Under the pieces are notes generated by a model. The model saw nothing but the letters and a program-made list of their open reading frames with translations. It ran no database searches and had not been told where the DNA came from. Below, piece after piece: positions 16,337 through 27,400 of a DNA stretch of 34,264 bases. The position numbers and the translations under genes are program-made. The stretch lies in contig VGVY01000016.1 in the NCBI GenBank assembly GCA_016873835.1, forward strand, positions 1 through 34,264, in the 5' to 3' direction. Positions within the stretch are counted from its first letter, which is position 1; each line of letters begins with the position of its first letter. This DNA comes from Ignavibacteria bacterium (lineage in GTDB: Bacteria; Bacteroidota; Ignavibacteria; Ignavibacteriales; Melioribacteraceae).

Positions 16337-18937
16337 TTACTCTTTAACTGAAATAATTATTTCGTGTTTAATAAAATCTGCTTTGTCTCCTGAGATTGAG
16401 AATAGCAATTTGCCGTCCTCTTCTTTGGCTCCCGAAATACTTTTAATCAGGTCTTCGTTGATAACCCCCAGTTTATATATTTTATTCTGTTTTATTTCTA
16501 CGCTGATAAATAATTCCTTATCAACAAATTTCATTGAGATAATTTTTAATCCTTCATTTGTTGCGCCTACCGGTGTTATTTCTGGCAATAGATAAATTTC
16601 CACCGACGGTTTGTAAGTTACAATTACCTCATGCTTGCTAGTAATAAAGAACTCAGAAATTAATTGAACTGCTTGTTCATGATTTACAACTTCAAAATTA
16701 ATAGGAATTCCGTCAACAGTCACATTCTTTATTTGTGTTCCGAGCATGAAGTCAGGGTTGAAATTGAGATTGATTTTTTCGTTATCCTCCTTTGAAACTG
16801 TTAAGTTCCATTCTCCATTCTTCATTTTGTTCTTTAAATGCAGAGTTGTTTTTCCAATTTTAACATTATTAACATCAAAAAATTCCCATTCTAATGGAGG
16901 TTTAGGCGCAAACGTAATTTTATTGTTTAAGGCATCAATTTCTAAACCGATAAGCCCGGTCATTATTGGAAAGATATATCCGCTTGTGCAAAATCCTTGA
17001 TTGTGATAAGCTTCTCCCAATTTTGTATTTATGTCTCCTGAAAAAACTTCGGGGAAAATACCAATTCCGTAATCGAAAGCATGTTGATAAGTATTCTTTA
17101 ACAATGAGTAGGCGGCTAAATTGTTGTGATATTTATACTGCGAAGCATTCGCAAATAAAGAATTGAATCCCCAGACCGTTCCATAATTGTAATTTGTCGG
17201 TTCATATAATGAAGACTTACTAGATAAATTTCGAACTCCCCAATCAGTTATCATATCGCTTTCATTAAATTTTTTAATTGAACTTTCTGAACGTGTTTTA
17301 TCAAGTAAACCAAAAATCATTATTGATGTTGGAAAAATATTTTTGTCTTTAACTTGCTTTCCATCTTCACTTGAACCGAAACTATAATATCCAAGCTCTT
17401 CAATCCAAAAAAGTTTTTCTAGAGAAGCATATGCTTTTGGTAAAAGTTCTGCTGAAGTTTTTTCAATTTTTTTATCGCCAACATACTCCGCCATCAAATT
17501 GACTTCTTTAATCCCTTGAGTCCATAATCCCTGGGTATACAAATCATTATTAATTTTAACGAGTGCGCCAAACTCAAGTACTCCGAGTCCGGCTCCTTTT
17601 AAATCCATTAATCCATCACCATTACTATCTTTATTTAAACACCATTTGTAGGCTTGTACAATGGATTTCCAACTATTCTTTATAAAATCAATGTTACCAG
17701 TTTTTCTAAAATAATTACCCATAGCAACAAGATACCAGGGGGTTGTGTCGGCATGATTATAACCATAATGATAATCATTCCACCAGTCAATTAGTCCATC
17801 GCTCTGGGAAAGTTCGTGAGCCATTTTTCCAATTTCGGTGTTCTGTTCATCTTTCAATTTTTTTCTAATAGGAAAATTATCTTGCCTCTGCCATTTCTGT
17901 GTAAACTTTAGAGCGTCTTTAGCGCTTTGATAATCGCCATAACTATTGATGGCAAGAGAATTAATAAACGCATCTCCGCCAAAATACCAGGCAAATCCTG
18001 GTCGACCGCCACCTCCGCTCAAACCATAACCGGCAACTAATCCTTTTCCAAGCGTTGGATTTTCTACCATCAAATTACTCAGCGCAACTTTTCCGAACTC
18101 GAAAGCAAGATTTAATTTTTTGTTTGGTGTAATAATTTGAGTTGTCTCACTCCTCAACTTTTTATAATGATCCGTTATCAAGTAGTAATATTTTTCAATA
18201 TTTGAAACAAGGTCTTTGTAAAGTGCAAAAACAGTATCGCGTGGCTGCTTATGCATTCCGGCAATTACTATTGGATAATAATTTTCATTTGCTTTGTTAG
18301 GTTCTACAGTAAACTTAAATTGGATTGGATTATCTGCAAACATATGCGCTGGAGGTGCTGCCATTTGCTCTGCCAAAGGAGAACCGCAAACAAATATACC
18401 ACGCTTTTGAGATTCCGAAACGATATAAGCTTTTAAATTATTGTCCCAATAGCTATACTGTCCGCCAATTCCAGCCGGCCATTGAGGCTGCATAACTGGC
18501 ACAAAACCTGGGACAATTGTAAGTGGAGTTGTTGTGAAAACATCGAGAAGAATAATTGCGCCAGGTTTATTGTAAGGAATAAAAATAATTTCTTTAACAG
18601 TAAATGATTCATATACAAATGTAATTATTGTTGCTTCGGGAGTAACAGAAATCTCACGGACAATATCCCTTGACTGAATTGGTTGAGTAGTAGTTCCAAT
18701 AAAAAATTGAAGATCGAAATTTCGTAAAACTTTCCACGGCCAAATCCACATTTCGAACGAACCATTTTCAAATCCCATTAATGCTGCTTGACTTCCAACC
18801 TTATCCATATATTGAAGTGGTTGTGCAGTGCGTGTGAGTATGATATCATTTTGATTGAGTGGAAATTTTTTAGTTTGAGGGGAAATTGGAAGTGATATTA
18901 AAATTAAAACAACTATAACCAAGTTAAATAGTTTCAT
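16337..18937 (-). CDS. Secreted amylo-alpha-1,6-glucosidase-like glycoside hydrolase
   Basis: An 866-residue exported protein (signal peptide about residues 1-21). After an N-terminal beta-sandwich comes an (alpha/alpha)6 toroid starting around G-R-P-G-F-A-W-Y-F-G-G-D (311-322) and including S-D-M-I-T-D-W-G-V-R and a C-terminal beta domain. This arrangement matches glycogen-debranching/GH133-like and related inverting glucosidases. The 1,106-residue protein further upstream in the cluster is a paralogue; there the same loop reads F-G-R-D, here F-G-G-D, so substrate preference may differ. GAGGTT lies nine bases before the ATG. No sorting domain for type IX secretion is obvious. The true glycosidic linkage cannot be assigned. 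Confidence 0.8.
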   Translation of the reverse strand: MKLFNLVIVVLILISLPISPQTKKFPLNQNDIILTRTAQPLQYMDKVGSQAALMGFENGSFEMWIWPWKVLRNFDLQFFIGTTTQPIQSRDIVREISVTPEATIITFVYESFTVKEIIFIPYNKPGAIILLDVFTTTPLTIVPGFVPVMQPQWPAGIGGQYSYWDNNLKAYIVSESQKRGIFVCGSPLAEQMAAPPAHMFADNPIQFKFTVEPNKANENYYPIVIAGMHKQPRDTVFALYKDLVSNIEKYYYLITDHYKKLRSETTQIITPNKKLNLAFEFGKVALSNLMVENPTLGKGLVAGYGLSGGGGRPGFAWYFGGDAFINSLAINSYGDYQSAKDALKFTQKWQRQDNFPIRKKLKDEQNTEIGKMAHELSQSDGLIDWWNDYHYGYNHADTTPWYLVAMGNYFRKTGNIDFIKNSWKSIVQAYKWCLNKDSNGDGLMDLKGAGLGVLEFGALVKINNDLYTQGLWTQGIKEVNLMAEYVGDKKIEKTSAELLPKAYASLEKLFWIEELGYYSFGSSEDGKQVKDKNIFPTSIMIFGLLDKTRSESSIKKFNESDMITDWGVRNLSSKSSLYEPTNYNYGTVWGFNSLFANASQYKYHNNLAAYSLLKNTYQHAFDYGIGIFPEVFSGDINTKLGEAYHNQGFCTSGYIFPIMTGLIGLEIDALNNKITFAPKPPLEWEFFDVNNVKIGKTTLHLKNKMKNGEWNLTVSKEDNEKINLNFNPDFMLGTQIKNVTVDGIPINFEVVNHEQAVQLISEFFITSKHEVIVTYKPSVEIYLLPEITPVGATNEGLKIISMKFVDKELFISVEIKQNKIYKLGVINEDLIKSISGAKEEDGKLLFSISGDKADFIKHEIIISVKE

Positions 18938-18959
18938 GATTTAATAACCTCTTTATTAT

Positions 18960-19030
18960 CACACCAATAGCACACAGATCAAACAGATTCAATTGATAAA
19001 AACTGATCTGTTCTAATCTGTTTCATCAGT
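18960..19030. repeat. Dispersed CAGAT-rich repeat (second family)
   Basis: The gap between two glycosidase genes holds a run of CACACAGATC, AACAGATT, ACTGATCTGTT and TAATCTGTTTCATCAG units, which pair as an imperfect palindrome. It resembles the sequence at 24384-24437 in the blocks AATAG(A/C)(A/-)C(G/A)CAGAT and ACTGATTT/CTGATC. The family assignment is by eye. Confidence 0.5.
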
Positions 19031-19049
19031 TAAATTAGTGTACTATTCA

Positions 19050-21200
19050 TTATTTATATTTTTCAATTAATACCCTCGCCATTATCGAATTCCAGATGTA
19101 ATTAGTTGGAGCGTTCAGAACTTCATTATCTGGACTATAAGATTCCCAAAAATTATGATTCTTTTTTAATTGTGTTGAAACTGCTAACAACATTTTATCA
19201 GCAAGCTGATTTGCAATTTCATTATAACCATATTTTTTCAATCCATCAAAAACCATGTAATTCCATAAAAGCCAAACCGGACCATTCCATTTACAACAAT
19301 AGTCAACATAAGGCGAATACCACTCGTCATCTGCAGCAAGTGTTGGAACGCCATACTTTCGCCAAAATTTATTCGGATCGAGTAATTTCTTAATGAGTTT
19401 GTCAGCCCTCTCCTTCGGAGCAGCTTCAGCCCACAAAGCAAGGAAGCCAATTATTTCCTCTCGGCGTAAATCTCTTGTAAGAAATTTAAAACTATGATCA
19501 TCTTTGTTCACAGAAAAATAGAATTGCTTTTCTTCATCCCACATTCTTTCATTAACCAATTTCGAAATATAATTCGCTTTTTCCTTCCACTTGCCCGATT
19601 TTTCAAATAATCCAAGTTCGTTTGCAATTTCAGAAAGCGATCTCATTTCTTTTATAACCATTAAAGTTAAATCCAAGCATTCTAGCTCGTCTGAAATGTC
19701 TTCTTTATCAACATCAAGATATCTTTCGGCACTCACTTGAAAAACAGCATTATACCAATCACGGACATTTTCAATAATTCCATAAGGTCCCCATTCAAAT
19801 GTACCATCTTTATCAAGGTCGCGATTTTCTAGTAACCAGTTTATATATTTTGTTCCGCTTAGATATGAGTCTTTCAAAAATTTTTTATCATTACTCACTT
19901 TATAGATTTCCCAATTAATCCAATTGAAAAAAGGAGCCGAAGTAGTAGACATCTCTTTTCCGAGTACTTTACTAAAGTGGGGATAATCTTGCAAACCACG
20001 CGGACCGTGACGGTATGCAATCAACCCATCTTCGCGCTGTTGTTCCATATAAACATATTGTGAACCTTGAGCAGATTGGGGGTCAAGGTAAGCATAAGCT
20101 AACATACTTAATGATTCATGAAGAACTTGATGACCATGTCCCCAGCCCCATAAAGGCTGACGAGAAAAAACATAAAAATTATAATTTGTTTTTTCTGAAG
20201 GAGGATAAAAACATCCCCTCGCCAAATTAAACGAACTTAGATAAACAAGTTTTTCTTCATCAGTAGGAAAATCAATTCTCGGTATTCTTGAAAACATTTT
20301 TACATTGTCATCAACATATTTTTGAAGCGGTTCTATTTTCAATTTTTCAATTTCTTTTACTAGTTCATCAATATTTTCATTTACATCTTGCCAGCCCCGG
20401 AAAAACCTCACATTGATATCTTCACCGGGTTTTAATGAAAATTTTCCGTGAAGCGAAACTAAATTTACATATCCTTCTTTTTTCTGATTTAGCGAATCAC
20501 TTCTGTTCTTTGAGTAATAGTCAGTTTTAACTGTAATATAAAATTTTTCAGTGCTTCCACTATATCCGCCAAACGAATACGGGATAAAATTTGCTGTAAA
20601 AAAATCTCTTGTCTCTGTGGGATAAGGTGCGTTTTTATAAAGTGAGCTGATTAGTCTGTATTTTGATTCATAGTGATTTGTTAAATATGCATTGTAGTGG
20701 TAGTCATAACTTTTTATTAATAGCGAATCGTTTCCAAGTTCAAGAATTGGATAGAGTTCAATACTATGTTTAATATCATCAATGTTTTTGATCTGTAAAT
20801 TCACTAAAGCAATAGATGAGCTGTAAACGAAAAATGTCTCTTGGACTTTAATTCCACGTAAAGGAGAATATTCCATAATTACCATATTAGGAAATGATGA
20901 CTTTATTACTGGCTTTTCAAAAAACTCTCCGGTATTCACAATAACAACTTGATCTATTTTCCAAAGACAATAAATCTTTCCAGCTTGGTCTCCAGAATAG
21001 TTAATTGGCAAGTTATTAGAATAATAATCTAACTTATAACCTTTGTCGCCATATAGCCGAGAACGCTCCATAGAAGCGGTGTATGTTGTATATAACGGAT
21101 CATTTTGACTTGCACTAAATCTTAAATACTGATCGTTTACTTTGAGTTCTTGCGCTGTTACAATATTCAAAGCTAAAAGAATTATAATAATAATTTTCAT
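19050..21200 (-). CDS. Secreted MGH1/trehalase-like (alpha/alpha)6 glycoside hydrolase
   Basis: A 716-residue exported protein with a short signal peptide (cleavage after T-A-Q near residue 17). The N-terminal half is beta-rich; the C-terminal half is a toroid of the GH63/GH37-like 'MGH1' type. Landmarks are Q-R-E-D-G-L-I-A-Y-R (about 389-398), W-G-P-Y-G and W-N-G-P-V-W-L-L-W-N-Y (about 641-651), the latter equivalent to the substrate-binding/catalytic stretch of trehalase-like enzymes. It is a clear paralogue of the 714-residue protein encoded at 22308-24452; both begin their mature part with D-P-(I/L)-Y-T-T-Y. AAGGA precedes the ATG. Specific substrate unknown; a disaccharide or alpha-oligoglucoside/mannoside is possible from the family. 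Confidence 0.8.
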   Translation of the reverse strand: MKIIIIILLALNIVTAQELKVNDQYLRFSASQNDPLYTTYTASMERSRLYGDKGYKLDYYSNNLPINYSGDQAGKIYCLWKIDQVVIVNTGEFFEKPVIKSSFPNMVIMEYSPLRGIKVQETFFVYSSSIALVNLQIKNIDDIKHSIELYPILELGNDSLLIKSYDYHYNAYLTNHYESKYRLISSLYKNAPYPTETRDFFTANFIPYSFGGYSGSTEKFYITVKTDYYSKNRSDSLNQKKEGYVNLVSLHGKFSLKPGEDINVRFFRGWQDVNENIDELVKEIEKLKIEPLQKYVDDNVKMFSRIPRIDFPTDEEKLVYLSSFNLARGCFYPPSEKTNYNFYVFSRQPLWGWGHGHQVLHESLSMLAYAYLDPQSAQGSQYVYMEQQREDGLIAYRHGPRGLQDYPHFSKVLGKEMSTTSAPFFNWINWEIYKVSNDKKFLKDSYLSGTKYINWLLENRDLDKDGTFEWGPYGIIENVRDWYNAVFQVSAERYLDVDKEDISDELECLDLTLMVIKEMRSLSEIANELGLFEKSGKWKEKANYISKLVNERMWDEEKQFYFSVNKDDHSFKFLTRDLRREEIIGFLALWAEAAPKERADKLIKKLLDPNKFWRKYGVPTLAADDEWYSPYVDYCCKWNGPVWLLWNYMVFDGLKKYGYNEIANQLADKMLLAVSTQLKKNHNFWESYSPDNEVLNAPTNYIWNSIMARVLIEKYK

Positions 21201-21313
21201 TATTATTTCCTTAGCACAACTTCGAATGTATTATCATCTTAATCAACTGTTAAATGACAATTTAATTATGAGTTCAAAATCAAAATATTATTTTAATCCT
21301 ATTACATTTATTA

Positions 21314-22234
21314 CTAACGCAATTTGTTTTCAATCAACCAATTCTCAAGAAGGAATAACCATTGATCATCAACAAATTTATTCTGCATCGCAAATCCATG
21401 TCCGCCGCTTTGAAAAACGTGCAGTACTGCATTTATATTTTTATTCTTTAATGCCGTGTAGTATTTTAAACTATTATCAACCAAAACTGATTTATCATCC
21501 GAGACATGAACCAAAAACGTTGGCGGGGTTTCATTTGTTGCATTTAATTCGATTGAAAAATAATTTATTAAAGAATCACATGTATTGGGATTTAACAATG
21601 CTTTTTTTGAGCCTTGATGAGTAAATTCATTTTGCATTGTTATTACCGGATAGATTAATATGCTAAATGACGGGCGAAGGCTAAATTTTTTGTCGTTGCT
21701 GTTAATATAAGAATCTTTAAAGTGTACTGAGGCAGAAGCAGCAAGATGACCTCCAGCAGAAAACCCCATAATCCCAATTTTATTTGTATCTATTCCATAT
21801 TTGACAAAATTATTTTTCAAATAATAAATTGCTTGCTGTGCGTCTGACAATGGTACTATTTCTTTCTTAATCATCGTTGAATCATTTGGGAGTCTATACT
21901 TTAAAACGAATGCTGCTATTCCACGATGTGCGAACCAATCTGCTACATTATTCCCTTCAATTGAATATGCTAGCCGCATATAGCCGCCGCCGGGACAAAT
22001 TATTACAGCTGTTCCATTTGGTTTGGTTGGTTTTATATATTCTAATGTTGGGTAACTTACGTTGTAAATTCTAGTTACTTTGTCCGACCCAATTTCTGCA
22101 TATTCCAAGTTCTTGTTTGATTTCATATTTGGCGGGTTGCCAGACCACAATTGAATTATTTCATTACTTTGACAAACTACAATAGAAGTATTCAAGCAAG
22201 CATAGTAAAGAATTAATTGAAAGACCTTTTTCAT
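21314..22234 (-). CDS. Secreted alpha/beta-hydrolase esterase (acetyl/xylan esterase-like)
   Basis: A 306-residue exported protein. The fold is shown by C-P-G-G-G-Y (oxyanion loop, about 80-85), the nucleophile elbow G-F-S-A-G-G (Ser about 159), V-S-D-D (Asp in the late strand) and G-G-H-G-F (His near the C-terminus). These match the BD-FAE/acetyl-xylan-esterase-type family that removes acyl groups from carbohydrates. I chose ATG at 22234, giving signal peptide M-K-K-V-F-Q-L-I-L up to V-C-Q; an upstream TTG at 22258 adds eight polar residues in front of the signal peptide and is unlikely. It lies between two glycosidase genes, consistent with deacetylating their substrate. Confidence 0.82.
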   Translation of the reverse strand: MKKVFQLILYYACLNTSIVVCQSNEIIQLWSGNPPNMKSNKNLEYAEIGSDKVTRIYNVSYPTLEYIKPTKPNGTAVIICPGGGYMRLAYSIEGNNVADWFAHRGIAAFVLKYRLPNDSTMIKKEIVPLSDAQQAIYYLKNNFVKYGIDTNKIGIMGFSAGGHLAASASVHFKDSYINSNDKKFSLRPSFSILIYPVITMQNEFTHQGSKKALLNPNTCDSLINYFSIELNATNETPPTFLVHVSDDKSVLVDNSLKYYTALKNKNINAVLHVFQSGGHGFAMQNKFVDDQWLFLLENWLIENKLR

Positions 22235-22307
22235 CTTTTTATTTTGATTTGTTTCCAAATAATAATTTTATCTGCTTTTAACAATTACAACATAAAAATT
22301 AAATTGC

Positions 22308-24452
22308 TCATAAGGAATCTAAGTCAATTAAAAATCGTGATATTAATCCCGACCAAATATATGCTTTGTTCCAACCGGCTTGATAATCATCTGCGCTGTA
22401 AAACTCCCAGAAGGAATGATCAACTTTTAGTTGATTGATTACATTATCCATAACTTTTTCTGCTAATTGTTTTGCTAAATCCTTATAACCGTAGTCTATC
22501 AATCCTCGAAAGATTAAATACTGCCACTGAATCCAAATAGGTCCGTTCCAATAACCGATTGGGTTGTAATAATCATTTTTTGCTGAAAGAGTGGGAATGC
22601 CAAACCTTCTCCAAAACTCATCTTTGTTTAATAATGATTTAAGCAAACCTTCAGCATGCTCTTTCTTTGCAACACCAGCCCATAGTGGAAGAAATCCTAT
22701 AATCTCTTTTATCTTCAAGTCATTGTAGGTTTTAAAAGAAAAAGATTGGTTGCTTTTATTAACATTATAATAGAATTCAGTTTCCTCATCCCACAAGTAT
22801 TCATTTATTAATGCTGAACGTTTCTGACTTTTCATTTCCCATTCCTTGCTCTCCTCAATTAATCCAAGACGAAGTGCCATTGCACTTAGAGATTTTTCTT
22901 CCATAACGATCATTGAGTTGGCGTCCGGTCCTTCAAAATTTGATGCCCATCCTACTTTATCCCAAACCGCAACACGAGCATCACGCACACTTTCAAGTTC
23001 TGCATGACCTCCCCAACTGCACAAACCATTGTTATTAGAATCCCGATGTGTGACATACCAATTGTAAAATCTTTTTCCAGAGTTGTAAGCTTCTTTTAAA
23101 AAATTTTTATCGCTAGTAATTTTAAATATTTCATAATTGATATAATTAAACCACGGAGCAGAACTTGTGTATTCTCCATTATAAATTATTTCTTCATTTA
23201 GATATGGTCCAGTGCGGTAATTAATGTAGCCATCTTCTCGTTGTCTTTGAAAATAAACTCGCTGCGAGTTCATTGCTCCTTCTGGATCCATATAAGCATA
23301 GGCAAGCATTGATAAACTTTCATGAAAAACTTGCCCACCATATCCCCATCCCCATTTAGGTTCTCGTGAAAAAATATAATAATTAAATTTTGCTTCGCCT
23401 TCAGGCTTCATCATACATTGGCGAATAAGAGAAAAGGCATTCCAATAAATCATTTCTTTTTGTTTATCAGAAAAGTTTAGAGTTGGAATACTCGAATAAA
23501 TTTTTTCATTATCAAAGATATATTTCTCAATTTTTTCATTCATTAACTGATCACACTTTGCCAATAAATGATCATCTGAAATACTTGCATCTTCCAATCC
23601 TCGAACAACACGTATCTCTTTTTGCTCGCCAGGTTTCAAATGGATAATTTTATGAAAAGAAACAGTTGATGAATTTTCGCTAATTGAATTTTTCAGTTTT
23701 GGTAAAGAAAAAGATTTTTGCAGAACATTTAATGTGTCTGTGGTTTTATCTCTCAAGAATTGATAAGAGCCAAAACTTTTAGGCTTTTCTGAAATCATAA
23801 AAATACTTTTAAGATTTTCCAAATAGGGGATGGAATGTTCCTTCATCCAGCTATCACGTATTTTATTATGTTTGAAGGTGAAACAATTTTTCAATATGTT
23901 AAATTCTAAATCAAACATTTGGCTCTGTTCAAAAAGTGGATATATTTCTAAATCAATATCGTTATTGCTTTGATTAACTGCCTTAAGACTTAAAACAGTA
24001 AATTGTGAATCATATACTAAAAATGCTGCTTCAATACGAATATGTTTATAAGGGCAGTAATAAAATTTAACAATGTCGGAATAGGAGGATGTAATTACCG
24101 GCTCACTGTAAAAATCTTTTAACTGAATTCGAATTTCCCCATCAAGCTTGAAAGCAAAAAAAATATTTCCGCCATCTTTTGACTCAAATCCAATTTCCTT
24201 CTCCGGATCAAACCAACTCAACAAATATGCTTGATCAAGTTTATAATTTGTTCTTTCTTTGGCTGAAGCGTAGGTTGTATATATTGGATCAATCTTTGTC
24301 GCGTTGAGATTTGATAAAAAATTTTGGGAATAGATGTTACCGAATGTTAGTAGTATTATAAATGATAGAAAGAACAATAGATTAATAGAACGCAGATTAT
24401 CCGTCCAAGGCGGATGATTAGACTGATTTACACAGAATAAATTAAAAATCAT
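22308..24452 (-). CDS. Secreted MGH1/trehalase-like glycoside hydrolase, paralogue
   Basis: A 714-residue paralogue of the 19050-21200 product, sharing the mature start D-P-I-Y-T-T-Y, Q-R-E-D-G-Y-I-N-Y-R and W-N-G-P-I-W-I-Q-W-Q-Y. The ATG overlaps the stop of the upstream glycosidase gene by four bases (ATGA) with AAGGA a little further upstream, so translation is coupled. The first 23 or so residues before the hydrophobic signal core derive from a dispersed repeat (see 24384-24437), which makes the signal peptide unusually long. The hydrophobic core I-N-L-L-F-F-L-S-F ends in I-Y-S-Q. Same functional uncertainty as its paralogue: glycosidase of the trehalase/GH63-like toroid type. Confidence 0.8.
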   Translation of the reverse strand: MIFNLFCVNQSNHPPWTDNLRSINLLFFLSFIILLTFGNIYSQNFLSNLNATKIDPIYTTYASAKERTNYKLDQAYLLSWFDPEKEIGFESKDGGNIFFAFKLDGEIRIQLKDFYSEPVITSSYSDIVKFYYCPYKHIRIEAAFLVYDSQFTVLSLKAVNQSNNDIDLEIYPLFEQSQMFDLEFNILKNCFTFKHNKIRDSWMKEHSIPYLENLKSIFMISEKPKSFGSYQFLRDKTTDTLNVLQKSFSLPKLKNSISENSSTVSFHKIIHLKPGEQKEIRVVRGLEDASISDDHLLAKCDQLMNEKIEKYIFDNEKIYSSIPTLNFSDKQKEMIYWNAFSLIRQCMMKPEGEAKFNYYIFSREPKWGWGYGGQVFHESLSMLAYAYMDPEGAMNSQRVYFQRQREDGYINYRTGPYLNEEIIYNGEYTSSAPWFNYINYEIFKITSDKNFLKEAYNSGKRFYNWYVTHRDSNNNGLCSWGGHAELESVRDARVAVWDKVGWASNFEGPDANSMIVMEEKSLSAMALRLGLIEESKEWEMKSQKRSALINEYLWDEETEFYYNVNKSNQSFSFKTYNDLKIKEIIGFLPLWAGVAKKEHAEGLLKSLLNKDEFWRRFGIPTLSAKNDYYNPIGYWNGPIWIQWQYLIFRGLIDYGYKDLAKQLAEKVMDNVINQLKVDHSFWEFYSADDYQAGWNKAYIWSGLISRFLIDLDSL
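24384..24437. repeat. Dispersed repeat copy inside the start of a coding region
   Basis: It contains the near-palindrome ATCCGTCCAAGGCGGAT between GAACGCAGAT and GACTGATTTACACAGAAT blocks. It resembles the CAGAT-rich repeat at 18960-19030. It lies in frame within codons 6-23 of the glycosidase gene starting at 24452 and encodes H-P-P-W-T-D-N-L. Confidence 0.55.
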
Positions 24453-27400
24453 ATTTTAATTTTTATTTCCTTAGTTAAATATTTTTCTAAGCTTTTTTCA
24501 AACTCGATTTTTATTTTTTCAATTTTGCCAGCTTCCCAGATTTTAATTTCATTTTCCGATCCGGCTTTTCCTTGTACAGTAATAACATATTCATTTCCTT
24601 TAATTTTATCACTCAAAATCCTAAAACCTTCCGAATAATCGTTTGGTTTAGGCTTAGCGTAGTAAGGAAGAACAGAAATTCCTCCGTTATAGTTAATCTC
24701 TATTTCAAATGAGTTTATTCTATCAATAGTAAAATAAAAGCTGTTTTTTATTTCAGCATCTTTTCCATTAACTGCAATACTTTTGATAACTGTATTATAT
24801 GGCAAAATTGGTTTGAAATCTAAATTAATTGGCGAAATAGATTCTGTTTTAAAAATATATTTCAACTTGCCATTTGTTCGCTTCATCAAAAAATCTACAG
24901 TCTTATTTGCAATTCTTATCCGCTCCGCTCTTAATGAATCCCAATCAGCTGGCAATCTTGGTTCAAGTTTAATTCTATTTTGAAGAGCGTTAACTTCCAA
25001 CCCAAGCATCCCTTCAATTACCGGCTGCAGTACCATTGTTTGGCTCCAACATTGATGCGAACAAACTCCAGAAGGGCGATACTCTGCTCCATGTAAAACT
25101 TCTTCAACAGAACCGAGCTGCCAGTTTTTATATACAAGTAAATTGTTCATCGTATGTGAAAAGCCTTGCAAGTAATTGCCATATTTGAATTCAGCCAAAG
25201 CACTCCACCCAGTAAATAAAGGCCAAACTGAACCAGTATGATAACCTCTTGGATTATAAATAGGTGAATCTTCTCTCAAGATTCTAACTCCCCAATCGGA
25301 TGAAAAATAATTTTCGGAAAAATTATCAATAATATTTTTTGCTTTAGAAATATCCATCAAATCAAAATAAACCGGCACAGCAGCTAGAACTGTTTTTTCT
25401 GAATTGAATCTTCCATCTTTCAGTTTTGAAAAATTCAAAAAATTACTATCACTATTCCAAAATTCACTATTAAGAATCATTCTAACTTTTTCATATTCTT
25501 CGTAATACTTTTCTCCTTCCTCAGCAAGTCCAATTTCCCTTGCCATTATGCTTGACATTCTTAAGGCTTCTGCCCAGCAAGCAGCAAGATACGCTTCTGT
25601 ATGTGCAGTATAAAGACCTCCGCCTTCAACCCATCCGTGTCCAACATTAGTATTTTCTATTAAATGATCTTTATCTGTATCGGTTGAAAAACAATATTCA
25701 ATCGCCATTTTAATATTGTGCCACGTCTGTTTTATAAAATCAATATCCCCGCTGTGTAAAAGGTATCTGCCGGCTAAAATAATATAAAGCGGCGTTGCAT
25801 CAGATGCATCGTAGTGAACTGCGCCGCTTGTAGTCAGCTCATGAAATATTTTCCCGTTCAAATCTTGGTAGCTATTAAAAAATTCTAACTGCGACTTTAC
25901 TTTTTCGAAATCGCCATAACCTAAAAGTGCAATTGCACTCCATACAGCATCTCTGCCAAAATACCATGCATAACCCGGTCTTCCATTTATTTTATGTCCG
26001 CCGTTCCATCCTTTGGCGGTAGTTGAATATCCAGCTACAAGTGCTTCACCGATTCCGGGTGTATTAACAAAAAACTTATCCGTACCAATTAATGCCCAAT
26101 TAAATCCTTCATTAAAAGTAATATCCGGAGTTTTTAACGATAAGTTGTTTGAAAAAAACTTATTTGAATAATCAATTGCTTCTGAATAAATTGCTTCAGG
26201 ATTTGCCTTCGCATTAATAAAATATTTTCTCGATGCAGCATATCCTTCATTACTCGATGTTATGATAAAATCCAGATTGTCATTCATGTTCAGTTTATAT
26301 TGTACTAAAGCTTCAACGTTAAAATCATTTGTTGAATTAGAAATAAAAAGCGAATCTTTCTTCTCAAAATTTTCAATCTGTCCGATAATTTGTTGATATG
26401 GTTTTCTGTTTGACCCAGTAAAAATATAATGTTCATCATTATCATCTTTAATAACAAATGAATTTAAAACATCATCCCAAGTATAGTTAATTGAGCTAAT
26501 TACTCTTTCGGAGTAGGGCCACATAATTCTCAAATTACTTTTATACTTAATAATTAATTTCGCCGGATAGACGCCTCGATATTCATAATGTATAATTGCA
26601 GTAGGGTTGTAGTGTGAAGATGTAATTACTTCTGTTAAATAAGCTCTTCTGAATTTGTAGATTCTGGAGAATGATTCTGGTTGAACTTCGATTTGTGGTC
26701 GCTGTTCATTAAGCCAAATTATAGAGTCTTTGTATGAAAATTGAATACCAACTTCGAAATCCTTAAGCGCCATAAATGGGTGCGCCCAAATCTCATCAAT
26801 TCCACCTTTTTCTCTCCCCATAACTAAAATTCGCTTGCTTGAAATATTCCAAAAATTATCTGTCGCAAATTGATTTGTTAATTGCAATCCATTATTAATT
26901 CTATTCCAAGATTTTGATTGAGTGAATGTTAAGTTGGAATTGTTCACTCCGGTCGATTCTTTCGCAGTTGAAAATTCATTAACGCTGTTTGGTTTATAGC
27001 TCCAGTAATATTTTTTTTTGTGTTTTAAATTGCCAAGTAAATATTTCAAACAATTTTTAACAAACAATTCTAAATGCATATTGCTGTTATTTGGAATCGA
27101 GAAATAAGTATAAGCTCCAACGGCCAATACTTTTCCTTTTCCTACTTCATATTCAACAACTAATTTTGATTCTTCTTTTAAGGTTATATATGACCAATCA
27201 ACTGCAACGACTTTGCCATTTAAAGGAATTGATTCTTCAAAAAAACCAATTTGCCGCGTTCTCAAATCAGTTGTAGGGTTAAACAAGTACGCTCCGCCAT
27301 GCATCCCATCAAAAATTGGATGATCCCGAAAAGCATGTAATCCTAATTTTCTTCCATAACCCCTATCAATTGCATTAACATATTTAACGGTTGGTTTTGA

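Noticed and set aside
21142-21624. Plus-strand open frame of 160 codons
   Set aside because: It runs opposite the 5' end of one glycosidase and the 3' half of the esterase, both well supported by family motifs.
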